Positions 61,001-64,000 of a stretch of DNA of 64,000 nt are shown here, piece after piece. This stretch comes from Plecoglossus altivelis. Taxonomy: Eukaryota; Chordata; Actinopteri; Osmeriformes; Plecoglossidae. Location: positions 5,504,156 through 5,568,155 of the forward strand of contig BROE01000023.1 in assembly GCA_036571765.1 (NCBI GenBank). Reading direction: 5' to 3'. A model generated the notes under the pieces. It made no database searches, was not told where the DNA came from, and worked only from the letters and a program-made list of their open reading frames with translations. The translations under genes and the position numbers were made by a program. How positions within the stretch are numbered: the first letter of the stretch is position 1; the number at the start of each line of letters is the position of its first letter.

Positions 61001-63035
61001 TCCGTCAGGGCATTAACAAAGACAAGACGAGGCCCCACCCAGAACAGCGTGACAGACGGGTTGGGCAGCACCGTCCCGTCTCGCTTGAGCGATTCATTAC
61101 GCGACCCGCGCGTGCGCACGTTCAGCGAATGCGCCTCTCTCCGCTGAGGCACACGCGCACACACAGAAGTACAGACACACAAACTGTCGCCCCCCCCCCC
61201 CCCCCCTCCCCCCACACACACTCACTCCCTCCCACACACGCGCAGTTAAACAACCTCGCTGTCGGAAGCAAAAAGGTGGCTATTAATCTTTGTTTGTCCT
61301 TCTCGCTCCCTCTTGCTGTCTTTCTCTCACTAACACAGAGAGGGTCAGGGTATCACTATCTTAATGGTTCCGACAGGGTAGCGAGCGAGAGACGGCTCGA
61401 TTTTTCGCGGGATGGGGGCCGGAGCGTGCAAGCGAGGAAAGCGGCGGGTGCTTAAGGGAGCGGGTCAGTGTTCTCTCAGGCTTGTCGAGGGGGACACAAG
61501 TGTTTGCGTGACCTCTCGACACCTCACAGGTGTGCTGGCGCTTGTTAAAAAGAGTCCCAGGGGAGACGGAGAGGTGTGCGAGACAGGAAGAGAGAGACCG
61601 AAAGAGAGAGACCGAAAGAGAGAGAACGAGAGAGTAAAAGCCAAAGAACCAAAGCAGGCTGGAGAAGGAGAGGAGCCTAGACACATTCAGAGAGCGAGTG
61701 AATTCCAGGAAGTCGCACCGATACAGGCGCGCTTGGATATACTAAAACGCGACTCAACGCAACTCAAACCATCCTCGCTGATCTAGTTCATCCCACATGG
61801 ATATTACTGAGAGGTCAGCGGAGGCTGTAGTTATGCAGGCCTCCTCTGAGGCGTATACGGAGGCCGAGCGGTGACGGCGTGGGTCCGTCGGCGTTGGCGA
61901 TCACCCTCTCGACGCCTGCGGGGCCAGCGAGGGAGCGTGCGCTTTGCATCGGCGTTAATATTCATGAGCCGGGAGGGCCGGTGGAGAAGGTGAAACGGTC
62001 CTCGTTTTCCACCAGCTGCACGGTGGGCCGTGGCGGCGGAGGGCGAGCGAGCGGGGGCGGATTCATCAGGTGCGGAGGTGCGTTCCGTCCGACGCTGCGC
62101 TCCCGCTACACGTGCTGCGCTGCGTCCACGCCGCGACACACATGTGCGGGCTGCGTTCCAAAGCGGGGAGGAGGGAGGGGAGGGGGGGGGTGGTTCCCGT
62201 GCAAACACGCAAGGACGCACGCGTGCACGTTAACGCACGCGCGCGCGCTCATAAAATGAGTATATTAGCTAGCCTCGAGTGTGTATAGTATATTAATTCA
62301 GGGCATTACCGCAGCCAGCGTAGCAGACAGCCAGATGTGGCGGTAATGACTACATAAATAACATTCGCAAATCAACACATTGTTCTCTCTCAGCAGCATC
62401 TGTTGCTGCACTAACAGGCCAGGCTGACGCTCTGATCATACCCCATCATCAGACTCCTCCGTTTCATTCTTGCACTCACATACCAAATGCATATAAACAC
62501 GCATACCGGTGCGCACGCTGCACTCCCAAGCGCACGCACGAGGAAGACACCGAAACAACAGTTCACTTATCGTAATGCCAGCTAATGTATGGCTATGGCG
62601 ACGACATCATGTTCAGCAGAGCTCGAAAACTTTGGCAGCGATGAAGAAATGAAAAAACCTAGAGAGATGGCGCTATTAATAAGATGGATATGTAAGCAGA
62701 CGAACGGGTAGTTTGCATCCCGCCATTCCTTGCCAAACACAGTACTAAAACTGCGAAAGCAATGATTCAAGTCCAAGGAACACTCTGCCACAAAGGGCCC
62801 GCGCGCGTGCACGCGAGCGAGCGTGCGCGTGAGCATGCGTGTGCGTATCTGATTGGATTAGCCTGATGGTGCGTGCGCGTGGCCGCTCACCCTGCTCCAG
62901 TCATGGTCTCCGTGTGGTTGACGGTCAGGCTGACCACCCCTGTGATGTCCACCCGGCCCAAAGCGACGGGGGTCCTCTCGTTGTCGTAGTAACTGAGGAA
63001 GCCCCCTTCGAGGGTGCACCAGCGTCGCACCAGGT
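42473..63035 (-). CDS. arap2: arap2, 3' part (18 exons, 5' end outside window): ArfGAP/RhoGAP/PH adaptor protein
   Basis: This is the join of the 18 exons listed separately; all intron phases agree and the frame ends at a TGA. It encodes 782 C-terminal residues, about half of the usual ~1,700-residue protein. In window numbering the order is end of PH3 (1-83), PH4 (about 95-195), RhoGAP (about 205-381), RA (about 408-490), PH5 (about 516-620) and a proline-rich tail (621-782). Family knowledge: ARAP2 is a cytoplasmic, PI(3,4,5)P3-regulated GAP for Arf6 that binds RhoA-GTP and acts at focal adhesions and in actin organisation. Its RhoGAP domain lacks the arginine finger, and here that residue is Gln234 in GLYQRTG. 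The motifs ERPLHYKEKVLEQVL in the RA domain and SELNAVL near the C terminus fit ARAP2 better than ARAP1 or ARAP3 as I remember them. SAM, PH1, PH2, ArfGAP and the promoter lie beyond position 64,000. A paralogue is the main alternative. Confidence 0.92.
42997..43131 (-). CDS. arap2: arap2 exon: linker after PH5 with in-frame repeat
   Basis: 135 nt, 45 codons, encoding HGADLWSKSTNHKAPVGCKA, then TGGRAVTGGRAVTGGQQSKN and NNTKQ. HGADLW aligns with HEYDIW just after PH5 of human ARAP2. An 18-bp unit is duplicated in frame, giving GGRAVT twice. Acceptor TTTCAG, donor GTACGT. The remainder is low-complexity and probably disordered. Confidence 0.85.
43028..43068. repeat. 18-bp coding tandem repeat in arap2
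   Basis: The unit CCACCAGTTACAGCTCTA occurs twice perfectly (43,028-43,045 and 43,046-43,063), followed by the first five bases of a third copy. It encodes a GGRAVT hexapeptide repeat. Confidence 0.95.
43132..44846 (-). other. arap2: arap2 intron after PH5
   Basis: 1,715-bp intron with GT..AG ends. It holds a C-rich stretch at 43,498-43,526 and a roughly 180-bp GA-rich microsatellite at 44,411-44,592. I see no coding exon in it; the GA tract produces long spurious open frames on both strands. Confidence 0.8.
44411..44592. repeat. (GA)n-rich microsatellite
   Basis: Nearly uninterrupted GAGAGAGG and GAGA units on the + strand, inside an arap2 intron. Confidence 0.95.
44847..44910 (-). CDS. 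arap2: arap2 exon: PH5 C-terminal helix
   Basis: 64 nt encoding W-HFCCEGAESQLTWVIGIIQK and M. It matches the ARAP pattern W(H/Y)LCCD followed by a PH-helix Trp (Trp612). Acceptor CCACAG, donor GTGAGT, ending in phase 0. Confidence 0.9.
45213..45248 (-). CDS. arap2: arap2 exon (36 nt): PH5 WGF strand
   Basis: A very short exon encoding S-WGFTIYTDKQQ-W. It was found by looking for the WGxT strand that must follow KPPT. Acceptor CTTAG, donor GTGGGT. Both split codons (Ser AG|T and Trp TG|G) fit the neighbouring exons. Simple ORF scans miss it. Confidence 0.88.
45249..47443 (-). other. arap2: arap2 intron before the 36-nt exon
   Basis: 2,195-bp intron. It holds a diverged tandem duplication (45,869-46,232), CT-rich repeats around 46,618-46,765, a C-run near 47,047 and an AT-rich block at 47,078-47,235 containing ATTAGAATAATACATTATT-type sequence. 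No further exon is needed by the protein alignment. Confidence 0.8.
45869..46232. repeat. Diverged ~175-bp tandem duplication
   Basis: The two units, about 45,869-46,044 and 46,044-46,232, share in the same order ACCAAAGAGTGC/AACAAAAGAGTGC, TCAAAAATCAAT, GAATCACTGGGAAATAC, TATTTCAAC and TCTCGCTATTT. Unit 2 has an extra CAGTAACTGT-like insertion that builds a 19-bp palindrome at 46,159-46,177. Confidence 0.85.
47444..47526 (-). CDS. arap2: arap2 exon: PH5 middle strands
   Basis: 83 nt encoding SAKPEREIPIKRGKCYLGLK, then RRFKPPT plus a split Ser. KRRFKPPT matches the KKxKPPTSWG stretch of ARAP proteins. Acceptor TTCCAG. The donor GTTAGA departs from the GT(A/G)AGT consensus. The split codon AG|T is completed by the 36-nt exon downstream, which confirms the junction. 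Confidence 0.92.
47527..48711 (-). other. arap2: arap2 intron inside PH5
   Basis: 1,185-bp intron. It contains a C-run at about 47,682-47,698, a C/T-rich stretch near 47,880-47,960 and an interspersed repeat at 48,243-48,470. I see no extra exon. Confidence 0.75.
48243..48470 (+). mobile_element. Degenerate interspersed repeat of a common teleost type
   Basis: The segment begins TTTATTTGCATAGCCCTT and then reads TCACAGAGAGCTTCAC, AAAACTCC, GGAGGAAACCTTCGGAGGAG and AGGGAGCCCCTCCTC. These blocks, in this order, are the pattern I recall from very abundant teleost dispersed repeats (TTTATTTATATAGCGC... AAACCTTGGGAGGA... CCCCTCCTC). The class is not certain from memory. It carries no intact coding capacity and lies in an arap2 intron. 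Confidence 0.6.
48712..48845 (-). CDS. arap2: arap2 exon: start of PH5, tandem acceptor
   Basis: The translation is A-GERCLKGEYLKYRDGSSKLL, then TGSKFQERYVVLKDEKLLLY and KDMK, a classic PH opening (FQERYVVL). The acceptor reads CAGCAG, so splicing could use either AG, starting the exon at 48,845 or 48,842 and adding or removing one residue without a frame change. Donor GTAAGT; length 134 or 131 nt. Confidence 0.93.
48846..49179 (-). other. arap2: arap2 intron with (GT)n
   Basis: 334-bp intron. It includes an alternating GT/GC tract at 49,100-49,140. Nothing else is recognised. Confidence 0.75.
49180..49308 (-). CDS. arap2: arap2 exon: end of RA domain
   Basis: The translation is E-RPLHYKEKVLEQVLEWSTM, then DDPSSAFLVIKRFKGAKTVS and ECL. 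ERPLHYKEKVLEQVL is the strongest single ARAP2-like stretch in the window. Acceptor GGCCAG, donor GTGAGT, 129 nt, one split base at the 3' end. A (GT)n repeat begins about 70 bp into the downstream intron. Confidence 0.95.
49309..50820 (-). other. arap2: arap2 intron within RA domain
   Basis: 1,512-bp intron. It is AT-rich at 49,320-49,990, has an A-run at 50,006-50,021 and a C-run near 50,288-50,301. No exon or recognisable element seen. Confidence 0.75.
50821..50938 (-). CDS. arap2: arap2 exon: middle of RA domain
   Basis: The translation is LFPTMRSEELTETTLGMRNV, then VTDAADVWATYEVIENGEL. The pattern WATYEVIEN is shared with ARAP2. 118 nt, entering in phase 0 and leaving one base of a Glu codon. 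Acceptor GGTAG, donor GTAGGT. The number of residues between EP(E/D) and EELT agrees with the human protein, which supports the chosen acceptor. Confidence 0.92.
50939..51692 (-). other. arap2: arap2 intron within RA domain, with 49-bp duplication
   Basis: 754-bp intron. It holds an exact 49-bp direct repeat (51,474-51,571) and a C/CCA-rich stretch at 51,590-51,625. Confidence 0.8.
51474..51571. repeat. 49-bp tandem duplication
   Basis: The unit starting CCAGTGTCTCAGCCTTATTC occurs twice back to back with a 49-base offset; I see no mismatch between the copies. Confidence 0.95.
51693..51767 (-). CDS. arap2: arap2 exon: first strands of Ras-association domain
   Basis: 75 nt, 25 codons, phase 0 on both sides, encoding FSPAGDLIFEVYLEKREPEN and CCLIK. 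The GDLIFEVYLE strand is typical of ARAP RA domains. The acceptor CTCCAG sits directly against a roughly 460-bp polypyrimidine tract (minus-strand sense). A second AG eleven bases downstream, before CAGGAG, is a less likely acceptor. Donor GTGTGT is weaker than consensus. Confidence 0.9.
51768..52228. repeat. ~460-bp polypurine/polypyrimidine minisatellite
   Basis: The + strand is almost wholly A and G, with repeating blocks such as GGAGAGAGGTAGATGAGAGA and GGGAGAGATAGAGAGGGG, the latter recurring at spacings of roughly 60-75 bp. It directly abuts the RA-domain exon that ends at 51,767. Confidence 0.95.
51768..54773 (-). other. arap2: arap2 intron before the RA domain
   Basis: At 3,006 bp, the largest arap2 intron seen here. 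Its 3' end (minus sense) is the polypyrimidine tract at 51,768-52,228. It also holds GT/GC repeats at 53,235-53,322. No further exon found. Confidence 0.8.
54774..54851 (-). CDS. arap2: arap2 exon: RhoGAP-RA linker
   Basis: 78 nt, exactly 26 codons, encoding VTEDQVKQMEKENSFITRWN and DKKDAT. It matches the ARAP2 linker pattern KEDQVKQMDIENSFITKW. Acceptor CGCAG, donor GTAAGT. It is a symmetric phase-0 exon, so skipping it would keep the frame. Confidence 0.93.
54852..55860 (-). other. arap2: arap2 intron after RhoGAP
   Basis: 1,009-bp intron. Its first 50 bases (minus sense) are C-rich, from the G block at 55,812-55,852. It holds a short CA/CG tract at 55,295-55,322. No exon seen. Confidence 0.8.
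55812..55852 (+). repeat. G-run cluster, G-quadruplex-prone
   Basis: Five or more runs of 4-12 G separated by AC, AAA or A lie on the + strand, eight bases beyond a RhoGAP exon donor. This is the template strand for arap2. Confidence 0.85.
55861..56008 (-). CDS. arap2: arap2 exon: end of RhoGAP
   Basis: The translation is R-VQRCSHLNQMQTQDLARVF, then SPCLFQTEGQNLQEAGVVQD and LIKNYVQLFD. It carries the family pattern NLAxVFxPxLFQT, but the conserved Asn is Asp346 (codon at 55,966-55,968). Human ARAP2 keeps Asn as I recall it. The donor GTGAGT is followed at once by a very C-rich intron start. Acceptor GTACAG, 148 nt, ending in phase 0. Confidence 0.95.
56202..56307 (-). CDS. arap2: arap2 exon: RhoGAP LPxxNRxTL helix
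   Basis: The translation is D-EKNERDRATKYSAFIQSLPT, then INRSTLAALLQHLFR. LPTINRSTL matches the RhoGAP signature LPxxNRxTL, which packs the GTPase-binding groove. 106 nt, acceptor GTGCAG, donor GTGCGG, with a split codon at both ends. Confidence 0.93.
56308..56665 (-). other. arap2: arap2 intron inside RhoGAP
   Basis: 358-bp intron with normal GT..AG ends. Nothing notable is seen in it. The neighbouring introns 56,009-56,201 (193 bp), 56,879-56,976 (98 bp) and 57,141-57,322 (182 bp) are equally plain. Confidence 0.8.
56666..56878 (-). CDS. arap2: arap2 exon: RhoGAP catalytic loop, with arginine finger replaced by Gln
   Basis: 213 nt, translating as GLGKEGLYQRTGDPVRVAQL and onward to EDALLAKELYPYWVSAL. 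In active RhoGAPs the loop reads EGI(F/Y)R. Here the arginine-finger position is Gln234 (codon at 56,853-56,855), the same substitution as mammalian ARAP2. The conserved Lys of the (L)LK..L helix aligns with Arg273 (codon at 56,736-56,738). Acceptor CTCCAG, donor GTCAGC. An Arg directly after the finger position (Arg235) could confuse automated motif searches. Confidence 0.94.
56977..57140 (-). CDS. arap2: arap2 exon: end of PH4 and start of RhoGAP
   Basis: The translation is R-IIYIHSYNKVDFALWHSAIR, then LAAGTDGKALSNQQLSKNG and VPIIVESCIAFVTQYG. Trp186 is the C-terminal PH-helix tryptophan. The VPIIVESCIAFV segment is the first RhoGAP helix region. The last-residue split (G|GT) joins perfectly to the next exon. 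Acceptor CCTAG, donor GTAAGT. Confidence 0.94.
57323..57386 (-). CDS. arap2: arap2 exon: PH4 central strands
   Basis: A short 64-nt exon encoding T-ISTHVEGEEKIQVLLMVEGG. It was placed by phase continuity (one base before, two after) and similarity to the ARAP2 stretch ending in VLLLVEKGR. Acceptor CTTTAG, donor GTAGGT. Confidence 0.88.
57387..59600 (-). other. arap2: arap2 intron within PH4
   Basis: 2,214-bp intron. It contains a C-run at 58,630-58,648, a CpG-rich stretch at about 58,940-59,130, and CT repeats at 59,478-59,553 near the donor of the preceding exon. No extra exon is seen. Confidence 0.75.
59601..59799 (-). CDS. arap2: arap2 exon: start of PH4
   Basis: The translation begins CFVPSKVEAMLRPDSELIGR, followed by the LFYKEG and HWRVGWFFLEGSTLHF patterns of a PH domain and a LQLKQLQEL strand. 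Acceptor TTTCAG, donor GTGAGT, 199 nt, entering in phase 0 and leaving one base of a Thr codon. The alignment with human ARAP2 as I recall it is close to gap-free through this exon. Confidence 0.92.
59800..60875 (-). other. arap2: arap2 intron between PH3 and PH4
   Basis: 1,076-bp intron. It contains a CCTT/CCCT minisatellite at 60,111-60,197, a GACA repeat at 60,356-60,382 and CA repeats at 60,630-60,725. No exon seen. Confidence 0.8.
60111..60197. repeat. (CCTT)n/(CCCT)n microsatellite
   Basis: CCTT and CCCT units run almost unbroken on the + strand inside an arap2 intron. Confidence 0.95.
60876..60978 (-). CDS. arap2: arap2 exon: C-terminal half of PH3
   Basis: The translation runs from PVFTVELFLQTERVLLFGAE to DWVRAITK. 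It carries the tryptophan of the C-terminal PH helix (the W in QQDWVRAI). The acceptor is CACAG and the donor GTGACA. The length is 103 nt; its first base completes the Gly codon from the upstream exon, and it ends in phase 0. Confidence 0.9.
60979..62890 (-). other. arap2: arap2 intron within PH3
   Basis: 1,912-bp intron. It includes a C-run at 61,189-61,206, a GA-rich stretch at 61,585-61,635, a CpG-dense block at 61,860-62,250 and alternating GC/GT sequence at 62,798-62,845. No exon seen. Confidence 0.75.
61860..62250. promoter_or_regulatory. Candidate intragenic CpG island
   Basis: CpG dinucleotides are very frequent (for example GCGGTGACGGCG, GTGGCGGCGGAGGGCGAGCG, CCGTCCGACGCTGCG) compared with the AT-rich flanks. 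It could mark an internal promoter of arap2 or of a non-coding transcript; the sequence alone does not show transcription. Confidence 0.4.
62891..63035 (-). CDS. arap2: arap2 exon: middle of PH3 domain
   Basis: The translation starts DLVRRWCTLEGGFLSYYDNE, a PH beta-strand pattern matching the ARAP third PH domain. The acceptor is TTTCAG, preceded by a (TG)n tract; the donor is GTGAGC. The exon is 145 nt. It begins with two bases that complete an Asp codon and ends with two bases of a Gly codon that the next exon completes. It is the most 5' coding exon visible; nothing between it and the window end looks coding. Confidence 0.9.
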
Positions 63036-63650
63036 CTGAAACACACACACACACACACAGGTTTTTTTTCCCCTCTCACGTTCTCCAGGATGTAGCGTCG
63101 ACACACACAGGCGCACACACGCACACACGCACACACGCACACACGCACACACTGACTCATCCACCTTAATAGGAGTAAACAACACTAAGCTCTCAGCAGG
63201 CATCAATCATCAGAGACTAAGTTGATCTTTGAAAAGTTGGAAGGCACACAATTGTCTTTCATGAGTCTGACTTTAGGATTTACATACTTAACAAGCATGA
63301 AGTTCAGGAAAATGTACCTCGTTTTGGAATTCAAAGTCACAGGGCCATCTGCCTTTTGTTTCCACCGCGCGCGCACACAAACGCGCGCGCGCGCACACAC
63401 CCAGCCCCCTGCGTTCCCAACTCAAAGTTTTGACTCCCTTCATCTCATGAATATGCAAGTGATTGATTCATTTGCCAGCAGTGTGTGGCGCATGTGAAGG
63501 AACAGATATAGTTCTATTAAACAAACAGGGAGGAGTATGTAACTATTGACTTTTACAAACATAAAGGAGGAAGCTGGCTCTGCCATTTCCCTTTTTTCTC
63601 CAATCACCCTCTCTCTCTCTCTCTCTCTCTCACTCTCGCTCTCTCTCTCT

Positions 63651-63682
<32 letters not shown>

Positions 63683-64000
63683 TTACGTTCCTCCCTCCCT
63701 TAAGAATCTGAGAAGCAGATTAGCAAGCACTAAACAGGACTACGCGCATTGACTGTTGACAACTTTAGCATTTCAAAAAGATCCAACGCACATGACCCCT
63801 CTCTTCGCTGCACCTTATTCAAGTCACCCGCTCTTCGCCCCGTATGTTTAAAAAACAAAACCTCGATCTACGCGGCCCTGTCACGGAGACAGCTGGTATT
63901 TAAGCCCATTTCCAGTGCAATCTACCAAAGAGAGAGGGCAGGCCATTATCTTTGAGATAAAGCAATCGCACAACGATTTGTCTCCACCCCCCCCCCCCCC
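63036..64000 (-). other. arap2: arap2 intron upstream of the first visible exon
   Basis: No coding sequence is recognised. It holds (CA)n at 63,040-63,059, CA repeats at 63,100-63,150, a CG/CA alternating tract at 63,366-63,400, CT repeats at 63,609-63,681 and a poly-C run at the window end. Confidence 0.7.
63040..63059. repeat. (CA)n abutting an arap2 acceptor
   Basis: On the transcript strand this is (TG)n followed by TTTCAG and then the exon at 63,035. Confidence 0.95.

Noticed and set aside
42473..63035. Assigning the gene to ARAP1 or ARAP3
   Set aside because: The Gln at the finger position, the ERPLHYKEKVLEQVL stretch and the SELNAVL tail fit ARAP2 better. A database search would settle it.
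1..64000. CRISPR arrays, operons, rRNA or tRNA genes, phage or plasmid features
   Set aside because: The repeats are vertebrate microsatellites without unique spacers. No cloverleaf, rRNA core or bacterial gene layout was seen.

Overview
This window is eukaryotic, almost certainly from a ray-finned (teleost) fish. It holds intron-split coding exons with GT..AG boundaries, a very high density of CA/GT, GA/CT and poly-C/G simple repeats, two runs of N (assembly gaps), and one interspersed repeat of a type common in teleosts. I see no prokaryotic operon, CRISPR array, rRNA gene or tRNA gene. The species cannot be fixed from the sequence.

The only protein-coding gene I can support is on the minus strand from about 42.3 kb to 63.0 kb, and it runs off the right end of the window. 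I assembled 18 consecutive exons whose splice phases all agree. They encode the C-terminal 782 residues of an ARAP-family protein: the end of PH3, PH4, a RhoGAP domain, a Ras-association domain, PH5 and a proline-rich tail. The best match from memory is ARAP2 (arap2), a PI(3,4,5)P3-dependent Arf6 GAP. The catalytic arginine of the RhoGAP domain is glutamine, the known ARAP2 signature, and two further contact residues are also changed. The N-terminal half (SAM, PH1, PH2, ArfGAP) and the promoter lie beyond 64 kb.

Positions 1 to about 42.28 kb contain no exon I can defend. They look like the non-coding interval 3' of arap2. In the human map that side of ARAP2 is a large gene desert toward PCDH7; whether this fish keeps that order is inference. 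The interval holds many microsatellites, AT-rich blocks with homeodomain-like cores that are candidate conserved non-coding elements, a 1.72-kb near-identical tandem duplication (24,569-26,288 and 26,289-about 28,003), and a roughly 400-bp duplicated block on either side of the first gap (16,066-16,369). Both duplications could be real or assembly errors. The second gap is at 36,606-37,083.

Inside arap2 the introns are short for a vertebrate (98 bp to 3.0 kb) and several splice sites abut unstable simple sequence. A roughly 460-bp polypurine/polypyrimidine tract lies against the RA-domain exon acceptor, a (TG)n tract lies against the first visible exon, a G-rich block follows a RhoGAP exon donor, and a minisatellite starts at the stop codon. 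I found no evidence for a wholly new biological system. The most interesting items are the extra RhoGAP active-site losses, the splice-site-abutting repeats, the diverged 175-bp tandem element in the intron beside a 36-nt exon, and a palindrome-based minisatellite at 8.2 kb.
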